Source: Tetragonia tetragonoides
Taxonomy: Eukaryota > Streptophyta > Magnoliopsida > Caryophyllales > Aizoaceae
Assembly: GCA_038025085.1 (NCBI GenBank)
Contig: CM076142.1
Span: 5,740,501 to 5,804,500 of the forward strand
DNA length: 64,000 nucleotides
Direction: 5' to 3'
Part shown: positions 35,016 through 45,174 of the stretch, one piece after another
How positions within the stretch are numbered: position 1 is the stretch's first letter
Layout of the letters: every line of letters starts with the position of its first letter
Program-made: the position numbers and the translations under genes
Notes under the pieces: generated by a model
Database searches by the model: none
Told to the model about the DNA's origin: nothing
What the model saw: only the letters and a program-made list of their open reading frames with translations

Positions 35016-36362
35016 ATGTCTGGTAGTGTGCCCAAATTTGAAATTCCTTTATTTGATGGTAAAATTAATTTTACTGTGTGGAAGAGTACTGTTGAGGATT
35101 TGTTGGTTCAACAAAATTTAGATGAGGCTTTAGATGAGACAAAGCCTAGTGGGGTGACCGATGCCCAATGGACATCGAAGAAGAAGAAAGCTGTCAGTAC
35201 TATTAGATTAGCTATGGCTCCGGAGATTAAGTATAATTACTTGACAGAGACAGATCCAAAGAAGTTGTTGGATAAGCTCCAGAGTGTATATGCATCAAAG
35301 TCACTGACTAACAAGCTTTGTTTGAGATATGAGTTGTACCAGCTAAAGATGGAGCAAGGTACAGCGTTGCAGGACCACATTAATAACTTTAACCAGCTAG
35401 TATGTCAGTTAAGAAATGCAGATGAGAAGATCTCCGATCAAGAGGAGGCATTGTTATTGTTGGCTTCACTACCTAAGTCCTACAGGCCAATTGTGCAGAC
35501 ATTACTTGTAGGGAGGACAGAGATTACACTAGATGAAGCAATGACAGTGTTGAGAGAGAATGATCGGATGATGTTGCAGGTTGATGGTGTATCTCCTAGT
35601 GATGGAGGAGATAGAGTACTAGCTGCGGAGGTGTCCGAAAGAGGGAGGAATCATGAGAGGAGAGGAGGTGGCCCGAGAAGTAGGTCGAAGTCGCGCGCGA
35701 GAGACTTTAGTAACGTGGAGTGTTACTATTGTGGTGAGAAGGGTCATATTCAGAGTCGTTGCCCAAAGATGAGAGATGATTTGAAGAGTTTCAAGCAGCT
35801 GCAAGAGAAGATGGGTAAGACCAAAATTGATGATGATAGAGGTTCCTCTAATGTAATTATGTCTTGTGATGGTAATAAGGAGTTGTTCTTGGCTAGTAAC
35901 AATGAGGGGAAGGAAAGCCAAGAGAGTTGGGTGTTGGACTCCGGCGCTTCGGTTCACATTTGTAGAGACCATGCTATGTTTGATACTTTGTGCCAAGATG
36001 GAGAGTATGGTGACATCAACATGGAGAGTGGTAAGTTGAAGGCCAAAGGGATGGGAAGCATCCGCATTGAGCTCCATGGTGGTGTGACTAGAACCTTCCA
36101 CAATGTGAGGTATGTACCCGATGCTCGTGTTAACGTGATTTCGTTGGGTGAGTTGACATCGCAAGGGTGTAGATACATTGGTACGGGAAGGTGGTGCAAA
36201 GTGTATCGTGGTGCTACTTTGATTGTGCAAGGAAAGAAGGCGGAGAACAACTTGTGCTATGTTGAGGGTCATTGCGTAGGGAGGAGCAAGGCCAAGAAGA
36301 AGGTCCGTTTCTCGGACAAGGTGGAAGTATTTGGTGATTTGGGTCGAGGGAGGATTTGTTGA
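35016..36362 (+). CDS. Copia Gag-protease polyprotein, 448 aa, uninterrupted
   Basis: The start MSGSVPKFEIPLFDG is typical of Copia Gag. A UBN2-type gag domain follows (about residues 15-190). Next come a basic stretch, a CCHC zinc knuckle (CYYCGEKGHIQSRC), the aspartic protease motif LDSGAS and a gag-pre-integrase-like stretch (VRYVPDARVNVISLGEL). The frame then ends. The stop codon TGA is supplied by the first bases of the right LTR (36360-36362), so the ORF reaches the LTR without an internal stop. In-frame codons extend back to 34932, but the 35016 ATG gives the family-typical N-terminus. Integrase and polymerase are absent. Confidence 0.9.
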   Translation: MSGSVPKFEIPLFDGKINFTVWKSTVEDLLVQQNLDEALDETKPSGVTDAQWTSKKKKAVSTIRLAMAPEIKYNYLTETDPKKLLDKLQSVYASKSLTNKLCLRYELYQLKMEQGTALQDHINNFNQLVCQLRNADEKISDQEEALLLLASLPKSYRPIVQTLLVGRTEITLDEAMTVLRENDRMMLQVDGVSPSDGGDRVLAAEVSERGRNHERRGGGPRSRSKSRARDFSNVECYYCGEKGHIQSRCPKMRDDLKSFKQLQEKMGKTKIDDDRGSSNVIMSCDGNKELFLASNNEGKESQESWVLDSGASVHICRDHAMFDTLCQDGEYGDINMESGKLKAKGMGSIRIELHGGVTRTFHNVRYVPDARVNVISLGELTSQGCRYIGTGRWCKVYRGATLIVQGKKAENNLCYVEGHCVGRSKAKKKVRFSDKVEVFGDLGRGRIC

Positions 36363-37157
36363 GGTAACGCCCCAAATACCAAATAATATTTAGTTGTGTT
36401 TTATTTTATTTTAGTTTTGTAAAGAAAATAAAATAGAACAAAAAGAAAAAGAAAAGAAAAACAAAAACAGAAAAAAAAAGAAGGAAAGAAGTGAAACCAA
36501 CCGAATTGCATTCGGTTTGGTCGTGGGTGTGCTAGCCCATTTATGGGCTACACTTGCTATTTTGTTTGTTAGGCCCATATGTCATTTAATGGGTGATGTG
36601 TGGCTTCTTACGCAAGATAAGTGATGATAGAAATAAAAGGCTCACAAGCCTTTTGTTTGCTGAGATAAGCCGTGTGACAGAGAGCACAGCGAACAAAACA
36701 GCCGAAAACAAAAGAAAAGGGAGAGCCAGTGAGTGAGAGACAAAGAAAGAGTGAGAGAAATTGAGTATTTCTCCAAAGAGGTTTGTTCCAGTTCACGGTT
36801 GATTCGGTTTGTTCGGGTGAAGATAATCAGAGTATTCGGATTGGTCATCGACAGGTATTTGTGGGTGTATCTTTGGGATTGTGGGAGTACCAAATTGAGT
36901 TAGGGTTTGTCAATTTGTACTAATACCAAAGATAGTTTGTTTACTTGTTGCTTGATCTTGTGATTGTTGCTGATTGTACTCTTGATTATCATAGTGGATT
37001 ATTATTTTAGTGCGTGGAGATCCGCACCGTGGTTTTTCCCCTAATTGAGAGGGGTTTTTCACGTAAAATTGTTTGTGTTGTTTTTGGGTTCTTGCACTTT
37101 ATTTTTCCGATTATCTGTTGTTGTGATTGTGGGTAAATACTATAGTTTTCCCCAACA
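36357..37157 (+). repeat. Right LTR of the Copia element
   Basis: 801 bases. A purine-rich stretch (GGGTCGAGGGAGGA) just upstream is a plausible polypurine tract. It is followed by the CATAC duplication and resumption of NLR1 LRR homology. Confidence 0.95.
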
Positions 37158-37325
37158 CATACTCATGGGGCGTGCTGCTGACTCCTCTGTGCAGTGTGAT
37201 GGTATTGGTAGGGGAGCTCATGGTTTCATTGATGTGATGCAGATATTATCTTCGCTATCCAATAACGGATGACATCAACCTCTTCCTGCAGTAGTGCCAC
37301 GAATATACTACTGTGAAAACAGGTA
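37158..37325 (+). pseudogene. NLR1 LRR exon, 3' part after the Copia insertion
   Basis: The sequence after the element (CTCATGGGGCGTGCTGCTGACTC) continues the LRR homology that stops at 34128 and corresponds to NLR2 at about 50900 (ATGGGGCGTGCCTCTGACTC). Homology fades before a donor-like CAG|GTAAGTT at 37321. The extra C-terminal LRR exons of NLR2 are not found downstream. Confidence 0.7.
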
Positions 37326-37666
37326 AGTTGTTTTTGCAAATTAAGGCTTTAATAGGATGAAAATAAAACAAACAAAAAAGGGAGTTGAAAAACAATAGTA
37401 ATATACACACACAATTCAATTAGCTTTTTTAATGTTATATGACAATTCATATGCACCTTTACGTGATCTTTCAGACTAATAAAACTTAGTACGTTGCTTA
37501 TCAAATGCCATATATATGATGCATAGAATACTTCTCTCTCCCAATCCTTATTTCCAATTACTGAGGTATTTGGCTTTTTACTAGGAGACTTTGGCTCTCT
37601 TTGGCAATTAGTTGTTAATTGTTACCCAATTCTAGTAATGGTGGTTAGTTGTTCACAAATTATTTG

Positions 37667-38517
37667 ATGCATAAAACTCAACGGATTTACGCAACACAAC
37701 GGATTATTAACTCGTTCTCTAATCAAAGATAAAATCTTTTGTGGGGTTTTATGTTTATATCAAAGGAAAGAAATAAAGGATATGACTTGGATAAAGTTTC
37801 CACCGCCAAGCCTAAACAACTTGATTAATTCAAGGCTAAAGTACTTAAACACCACCAAGAAACAATCAAATCGACGAAAACCAGAGTAACTAGTGATAAA
37901 GCAAATTAAGAACCACACTAATTACAATAGCATTCGATTTTCTACTCCTCTCAAGAACACTCAAGCAATTAAGCACTAAGTATTTTAGAGAAAGAATAAA
38001 CCAAACTCAAAGGCTTAAAAGAGATAACACTCTCATTTTCATATTCATCATCATAGTCTTCTTCTCTTTTTTTCGGCTACAAGGCTGCCTCTACATATAT
38101 ATAGGGGGGAAAGGGTTCCTAAATGACCTAGAAAGCACCTAGAATGTATCATTGCTGCCCAAGGCTCAGTAAAGAGCTGTTGGGAGGACCACAAGGCTCC
38201 TAATAGGCGCACAGCTGGCTTGAAAGCGACAGCTAGCTGTTACCTTGTATTATTTGGACCACTACATTAAATGCTTTGATTTAATGGTCCTCTAGGTCTT
38301 TCTCTCTCATCATGTGACTCCTTATCCCTTAGGAAACGTGACTTAAGCTATTACATAGCTGGAAAACAAATTACAAATGCAAACTAGGCTTAATTAACAC
38401 TAATCATGCTTGTACGGACTAATTAGGACTAAATGCATGCTGAAATTAACTAATAGCTAAATGTTTTATTATGCAAGATGATGAGCCCTCAAATGCTCCT
38501 GCATCGTATTATTTGTC
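37667..38517. mobile_element. Insertion of about 851 bp flanked by an 8-base duplication (unclassified)
   Basis: ATTATTTG occurs at 37659-37666 and again at 38518-38525. The intervening sequence starts ATGCATAAAACTC and ends CTCCTGCATCGT, sharing only a very short inverted end (ATGCA/TGCAT). An 8-base duplication would suit a hAT-type element or similar. No coding capacity is visible. Confidence 0.4.
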
Positions 38518-38614
38518 TTAGATATATATTTGTTCGCAATTGTTTAATTGGTTGAGTAAATGAGTTGTTAACTGTTTGACTATATGTTAAAAGGACATCT
38601 TAGCACATGACTTT

Positions 38615-38990
38615 CGGCCCTGTTTGGCAATTAGTTGTTAGTTGTTAGATGATTATTTTATCAATTCTATGCTTTAGTTATCTATTTGGAATTGTTTGGT
38701 TGAGTAAACTACTCCATGATGAATGACCACTTTGTCCAACGAAAAAAGTAAAATGATGTCATTGGTTTTAAACACATGATGTTTGGTTGAGTAAATTACT
38801 AGTTAGATGTTTGGATGTATGTAAAAATAATATCTAAGCACATGATGTTTAAAACCAATGACATCATATTACTTTTTTCGTTGGACAAAGTGGTCATTCA
38901 TCATGGAGTACCTAATATCCTAAAGAAGAATTAGCATTTTGGTTCCAAATAGCAAATCAAGTAACTATTTACCATATAACCAAATTAGCC
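38615..38990. mobile_element. Fold-back (MITE-like) element
   Basis: Two arms of about 65 bases (38711-38775 and 38846-38910) are inverted copies with very few mismatches over their outer 55 bases. They are separated by a 70-base loop. They lie within a segment opening GGCCCTGTTTGGCAATTAG, a common plant MITE opening. The outer borders are uncertain. Confidence 0.6.
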
Positions 38991-39095
38991 CTTTTCACTC
39001 AAACAAACAAAAAAATTTTCCTCAAAAATCTCTTTGCAACCAAGGGCATGTAATCGAGTTGTATAGTAAAATGTTCACATGATGTAATCTGAAAT

Positions 39096-41716
39096 ATGCA
39101 ATGCAGTGATACATTACGATTCCGCCTTAACATAGCGTTATTCCTGTATCTTCCCTGTAGCCAAGGTTGGGAAAACGAAGTAGATGGGAATGGAGAAGGA
39201 GAACAAGAATTGAAGGAAGGCGACAACGGAAGTAGAGGGGCTCAAGATGCGAATAATAGTGAAGATCATGAACAGGATCAGCCGCTGCCCCGCGACAACA
39301 AGGTTAAGTTCCTGGTAAGCTATGGTGGCAAGATTCAGCTCCGCTCCAATAATGACAACCCAACTGCCTACATCAACGGAGAGACCAAGGTCGTTGTCGT
39401 GGACCGCTCGATCAAGTTCTCGTCTCTCTTGTCTAAGCTCTCCTCCCTCATCGCTGAAGATTATTCCTCCCCTCTCATCAGCTCAATCTCCTCCTTCAAG
39501 TACCAGCTCCCTGGGGAGGACCTCGACACCCTCATATCTGTGACAAATCACCTCGAGCACATGATGCAAGAGTATGACCACAACCTCTACCGTGGCACCT
39601 CTTCCAAACCTGCCAGGCTCCGCCTCTTCATCTTCCCCACCCATCCATCTCACGGATTTGAGCAACAATTGAAGGTACTATCTTTTATTTCTCTATGCTT
39701 TTCCTTCTACTTTACATGATTCTTCAACAGAATTTGCATTGGGTATCTGAAATTGGTGTACTGTAATACATACAACTAATTTATGTGGATATCTGATTAT
39801 GGGTTTCTTAAATTTAGTGCATCTATGATGATTGGTTTGTTGGGGATTGAATTGTTGAAAAGAGAGAGATATTTAGTGTGAATTCACTAGAAGAAAGAGA
39901 TATAAATCTACTTATTTCAGTGGACAAAATAATGATTTGTACGAAGTAGATATCTAGATAATTATTTCAATGAACAAAATAAAGAGAAATTTTTCTTTCT
40001 TGATTGTTTTGTGCAGCTATCTAGTTCTTCTCTTTTAAGAACAAGCACATCAGCAAGGCGTGCAGCTGGATCAAGTAGTCGTGATGCAGTGTTTGCAAGG
40101 AGTGAAGCAGATCCCGCTCGCCCTGGCACAGGGGATCCTACCCTCCAGAAAGTTACAAGCGGGCGCCGAACTTCACTATTTGTGTCTTCGGAGCATGCAC
40201 GAGCATTCTCTGGCAGAGTAACCTCAAGCGATCATACTCTCGAATCTAAGCAGAAAAGTCCTGTTGGAAATGATCCAGCCCCGGCTAAAGACCCTATGGT
40301 AAATTTCATATAGGTCTTGCACATCATTACAAGTAACATTTTGTGGTTATATGCACGTCCTACTTTGCTATAACTTGTTCTAGAACTCACTATTAGCTTT
40401 TGGTTCCAGAACCTTGTTGGTTGTTGTACAACTATGACACAATTCAGCTGTAGCAAATATATAATAGAACTCATAGGAGGTATTTTTGCCTTATCTCATA
40501 ACCTTGATGGTTTGGTGATGGTTAGCTGTAGACTGGCTTAGAGCATGTACAATGGGAGAGTAAGTTGGGGCTCCAGTGTCAAATGGAGAGAAAAATTTAC
40601 TGAAATATAAGTCACTCTGGGAGAGGCTTAAAATGGGATCAAACTTAAAGTTGGGGCTTCAAATTTAAAACCTCACTTGAGATAAATAGTGGTAATGTAA
40701 AACGATGTTATGGCCTTCAGGGGCACTTCCCTTCCTCTCATGTATTGGTTTTGAGAGCCCGACTTCCTTGCCTATTTAAAACCTAAAAATAATAATATGT
40801 AATGTAAGCTACTAGATTGCGTTCTGGACTTCTGGTGAATGTTTGGTGGATTAAGGTATTGTTTTTTGGGTCTGTGGGAGGCACACGGCAAAGTACAATA
40901 GAATTACATACAACAAGGGAGAGGGGAAACTGAACCTGAGACCTAGTGTACCTAGGTTATCAGTCTCAACCTCTAAGCCAAGACCTTATTGGGTATGTTT
41001 GATGGATTAAGACACAAGGACTTGATAACACATCAGTTATAAGTGCTGGACTATCTCCAATATATGCAATGATGTTTGGTCCAATGGCTAAGGCGCCTAA
41101 GAGCTTCAGCGCATTATATTTATAGGTGATAGAGGATAACTTACACTGTGCAAAAGACGCTACTAATCCTCCAATAAAAAAAAGATGCTACTACTGATCC
41201 GGTAACTCTGAGTGGGTTGCTCAGTTGGTAAAACCTTTGAGATTGTCCCTGGTTTTTAAGCCTCCTCAGGGATACCATAGGTTTTTCTGGTCATTAACCT
41301 CATGGCCTCTGGAATTAGTTAGGCAAAGCTCGGATACCATGTTATCTAAAAAATAAAAGCTAGTGATCCAGTGTCATGTTTCATCGTGGATTTCAATTCG
41401 ATTGCTTTCTTTCTTGTTTTATTTTGTGTAGCTATCTAGTTCTTCTCTTTTAAGAACAAGCACATCGGCAAGGCGTGCAGCTGGATCAAGTAGTCGTGAT
41501 GCTGTATTTGCTGGGAGTGAAGCAGATCCCGCTCGCCCTGGCACAGGGGATCCTGCCCTCCAGAAAGTTACAAGCACGCGCCGAACTTCACCATTTGTGT
41601 CAGCGGAGCATGCACGGGCATTGTCTGGCAGAGTAGCCTCAAACGATCATAGTCTTGAATCTACCATCAAGAAAATCGAGGGGCTACATGTCAACAATGA
41701 AGACAGATTGCAGTGA
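39096..41716 (+). CDS. Candidate chimeric gene: PB1 domain exon joined to two CKL C-terminal tail exons
   Basis: Exons: 39096-39674 (5' end uncertain), 40017-40298, 41432-41716. The first encodes a plant PB1 domain (KVKFLVSYGGKIQLR, VVVVDRSIKFSSLLSKL, YQLPGEDLDTLISVTN...EYDHNLYR). The usual acidic D-E-D of the OPCA motif appears lost (TNHLEHMM). It ends at AAG|GTACTA in phase 0. The next two exons are copies of the CKL last exon, also phase 0. The first is fused in frame to the end of CKL exon 13 ([19 protein letters not shown]). Spliced, the frame stays open for about 381 aa. No kinase domain is included. The true 5' start may be upstream: an acceptor-like CCCTGTAG lies at 39165. Expression is unknown, so it could instead be a decaying duplicate. 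Confidence 0.5.
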
Positions 41717-42262
41717 GAAGTACAAGCACACAGAGCTTATAGATCTCGGTTTTCTCATGTATATTTGAAAGATGCAGTTTGTTTAGTATGAACTTTGGGT
41801 GTTCCTTGTCGTCCTCTTAAATTTTTGTGCTGTAAGTTGAATTTTCTGTCTTCTTTGTTCTTTCTAATTTTTTAGGACAGGCAAAAACCAACATATGAAT
41901 ATGAAGGCATGAAAATCGGGACAGGCAACTCCTACAGAAAACACCTGTAAAGAAGCTTTCACCGAGCCCCCTTTTACTCAGGCTGGTTGCAAAATGTTCA
42001 CATTTAGGTTTTTTTTTTTTTTTTATTCTTTTTCTTTTCCTGTTCTTTATCCCTAGAGTCATAGTTATGTTACGTACTGTTAACTGTAGAATTAAGATAC
42101 TGTTTTTCGTTATACTATCTTGCTTGATGTTAAAGTATAGAATCCTTCTCATGTTCAAGAAAGCAGTGGGAGAGTATTTGGATTTCTGGGTACGGCTTCA
42201 TTTTCAGCACAGAGGTTGCATTTTTGCCCATCTGACTTCCATTGATTTTGCCTAAAATGTCT
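40010..42262 (+). repeat. Segmental duplication of the CKL 3' end (from 19.5-21.5 kb)
   Basis: The main block 40246-42262 matches 19547-21545: end of exon 13, intron 13 with its repeats, exon 14, 3' UTR and flank. An additional, more diverged exon-14 copy (40017-40245) is joined directly to the exon-13 piece. The order exon 14 - exon 13 - exon 14 implies a tandem duplication followed by deletion between copies. At the junction both parents share only a few bases. The right half has about 45 bases of insertion (42190-42230) not seen in the parent. Confidence 0.9.
41205..41356 (+). mobile_element. tRNA-derived SINE in duplicated CKL intron
   Basis: The A-box-like GGTTGCTCAGTTGGTAAAAC is followed by the body shared with the SINE at 20510 and the tail TTATCTAAAAAATAAAA. 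The same insertion site is occupied in the parent locus, so the SINE predates the duplication; the parent copy later lost its 5' half. Confidence 0.65.
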
Positions 42263-42603
42263 TCTGTTTATGCTATCATTGATTTTCATTATACGATGGA
42301 GAAGCAAGTGTGGAGTAACCTGTAATGCTAACGGTTAACTGCTTTGGTTAGCTTGGCTGAAAAAATATGTCTAAAACCAACTCATTATTGGTGATTGATT
42401 GATCTTACATGTAAAATGACCAATGAGGACGATTTGAAGATTGTTTTTTATTTATTTGTTTGGTTGACAAAGACAAATTTATTATTGTTGTTTCTCATTA
42501 TTACTCCAGTGAGGTGCCAAATATATGCGGTTTTGATTTTTGGAATTTTAAAATTTCCCGAACCTCTCTAATCAATATTTTTACATATGTGTAATTTAGT
42601 ATA

Positions 42604-43387
42604 GGAAAATTGAATTGCAATAATTTCACCTTTTATCCGTCAATGGTAATGGTATCACCTTCACTATTTGATTTCAATAATTCAACCTTTTACCTTTAGT
42701 GCTTCCAATGCACCCAAACTGACGGAGTTAAAAATTTCGTCAAGTAGTCTTATTTTGCCCCGAGCCTTTTATTTTTCTTTTTGTTACTTACATTTATCTT
42801 CGAATTTCTTCCTTCGCAAATTGCATAGCTAGTAATAACTCTCCTAAATGCATTTCTATTGGGAAATCTAGCACCAGGAACCCAAACTTTTGTGAAATCA
42901 ATGTGTTTATCAATCAATAGAGCTCCACCTTTCCTTTTATTCAACAATACATCATCCTCCACATTATAGGTTCCGCTTCAATGATGGTGAAAATTGTCAG
43001 AGAAAAGGATGAGGTGAGGGAGAGAAGGGTTAGCATGGAGGTGGGTGAATATAGCAGGGGAGGTGGGTGGATGTAGATGGGAGGGATTTGATTTTGTGGG
43101 TGAAATAAAATAAAGGGATTTAATTTTGTGGGTAAAATAAAATAAAGGGGATTTAATTTTGTGGGAGATGGATGAGCTTTTAAGCCTTCACCGTTACAAT
43201 TTGGGCGCCAGTTTCCTTTCCCACTGACACGTAGGCGGACTACTTGACAGGATTTTTAACCCCATCAGTTTGGGTGCACTGGAAGCACTAAAGGTAAAAA
43301 GGTTGGATTATTGAAATCAAATAATAAAAGTCGAATTATTATCAGTTGACGGGTAAAAGGTGATTGATTATTTCAATCCAATTTTCC
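42604..43387. mobile_element. Mutator-like element, internally deleted, 784 bp
   Basis: Inverted ends of about 140 bases begin GGAAAATTGAATTGCAATAA (left) and, inverted, GGAAAATTGGATTGAAATAA (right). They are flanked by the perfect 9-base duplication TTTAGTATA at 42595-42603 and 43388-43396. The interior retains a scrap of MuDR-type transposase on the minus strand. This is a deletion derivative of an autonomous MULE. Confidence 0.9.
42750..42962 (-). pseudogene. MuDR-type transposase N-terminal fragment
   Basis: The minus-strand frame ends ...FPNRNAFRRVITSYAICEGRN, then a Lys/Asn-rich stretch and KRLGAK. This fits the MuDR N-terminal pattern (F-x-x-a-x-x-x-Y-A, charged, then Lys-rich before Cys). 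Only about 70 codons remain and the DDE domain is absent. Its position inside a 9-base-duplication TIR element supports the assignment. Confidence 0.6.
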
Positions 43388-43396
43388 TTTAGTATA

Positions 43397-45174
43397 ATGA
43401 CATTAGTTAATTATTATCAAAACTTTTCCATTAAAATTCAATTCACTTGTCTCACGCCTTATAAGCCATAAGAGTTTTTTTTTTTTTGGTAGATCTTTAT
43501 TTTTTGGGGCGAGGGGGAGGAGGGGGAATTTTATAAAAAAACAAACCTAAAAACCTCATCCCTATAGTGATAAAGCTAAAAATTTGAACTTTGCACAAAT
43601 CGGTTTGATAAAAAAAACTTGGTTTTGGATTATGAGGTGGCACAAGGAAATAGCCCTTTAAAGATTTGTAGCGCAGAGAAAGAGAGGTTTGTAAAAGATT
43701 TGGTGATATGTATTTTACTCCAATATTAGGGATGCTCTAAATATCGTCCAATAAGAACAATCTCTTTCTTAATTCCTTTGTCCAATCAACGTCTAAAGTC
43801 GTTTTGAATCAATATTACGTTTCCTTTTCTTTTTATAGCTTCTTCTTCTTTAAACTTTTGTAATGACTACAATTTAGCAGCTTGTTCTACCGCTAGCCCC
43901 ACAATTGAGTTAAAAAGACTAAAGTTTATCAGTTTATGTGGATCGGATTTTAATTAAGATCACAATTAAGAAAGAAGAATGGAAATGAAATAAAAGAGAG
44001 ATTTGCATATCTTTTTTCCCTTCTTTGTGTAATTGGTCTCGAGTCTTTTTTTAAATAAACTTGTCTATTTTCGTGTCATGCTGCATATTAAATTATGAAT
44101 AGCTAAAAGTAATACAAATATTCTTCCAATAAATATTGAGCGGCCTTATAGTAATTAAATAAGAGTAAGGTATTTGATACTTTAGGTCCTATATTGAATT
44201 TTCTCCCCAATTGAATTACGTTTTTTTTTTGGTAACGAAATTTGTGCCTATCACAAACTTGAAAATATGGCTTATTTCTTAAACTTCTTCCTTAGTAAAT
44301 TTCAGTTCTTCAGAAAAATTCAATTCAGCAGTTCATTAAAACAAAGTATCATTTCACTCTTTCTCATTGTAGATTCAAAAAAAATCGGCTCTGTACAGTA
44401 ATTTTTTATTTAGTTCAGTTTTGTGCAGAGAAGTTCACTTAGAAGAAGGTGAATAGAAGAGGATCTAAGTGTTCAATTTCCTTCAAGATCAACCCATTTA
44501 TAATAGACATAGTTGCCCCAACCAAACTTATTAGCCTAAACCTTCAAGAAGTTGCATGGTTGCTTCGACATTGATAAACGAATAAATTAAAGAGAGATGA
44601 AGATTGCAAAAAGGGTCTAGAAAGCCAACTCTTTCTTCTTTGGAAGGTAAGGTAATATAACCCCACACATGAAGAGTAAAGATGACTAAAGTTCAAATTA
44701 CATATAACTCGTGAAGCTCTATCACATTACATATAAATATACGAGCACGTACAAGCCCATTATTCTAACTGAATATCATCCTTCCTCTCAAAACAAAACA
44801 AATATAATCCTTCAGCTCTTTCGTGCTTGATTTTCAATTTACTTTGATCAAGCTCAACTTCTCCTTTTTTTTCCTGCAATTGTTCCTTGCTTCTTTAATT
44901 TGCATTGTTCGATCAATATAATATAAGTACCCTACTTCAAAAAAAAAAAACATTTATTCTAAAACGTACTTTTCTTATAATAATTGTTTTTTACGCCATA
45001 TTTGCTTTTTTGTGGTACTTTGTACTGTTATTTGTGCTTTCCAAATTGTATTTTCTTGTTCGTTCGTTGCAAATAATCCAATTAAAAGTCTTTCTAAAAC
45101 CCTCTTTCAACCTTGTCCTTAGCACATCCATCTGATAGCAATTATAATTTGACGAATAGGAGTAATTAATAAGC
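43397..45174. other. AT-rich spacer upstream of NLR2
   Basis: No gene is supported. The block near 44640-44700 resembles the NLR1 upstream region (CCCCACACATGAAGAG, AAGATGACTAAAG). The open frame at 44905-45135 is hydrophobic and AT-driven, with no recognisable motif. Confidence 0.5.

Larger units (their letters stand above)
34124..37162 (+). mobile_element. Young non-autonomous Copia-type LTR retrotransposon (gag-protease only)
   Basis: LTRs at 34129-34931 and 36357-37157 (803 and 801 bases) begin TGTTGAGG and end CCAACA. The 5-base target duplication CATAC flanks the element (34124-34128 and 37158-37162). The tRNA-iMet primer site TGGTATCAGAGC follows the left LTR. By eye the LTRs differ by four substitutions and a 2-base A-run change, so insertion is recent. 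The 1.4-kb interior encodes only gag and protease-type sequence, with no integrase, reverse transcriptase or RNase H, so it must rely on a partner element. It splits the NLR1 LRR exon. Confidence 0.95.

Noticed and set aside
35619..36272. 217-codon minus-strand frame within the Copia Gag region
   Set aside because: Antisense shadow of the Gag-protease ORF; composition and lack of motifs argue against a gene.
34129..37157. Full-length autonomous Copia element
   Set aside because: The interior is only about 1.4 kb and lacks integrase, reverse transcriptase and RNase H.
43830..44060. Possible promoter or short gene
   Set aside because: AT-rich with no open frame longer than expected by chance and no motif.
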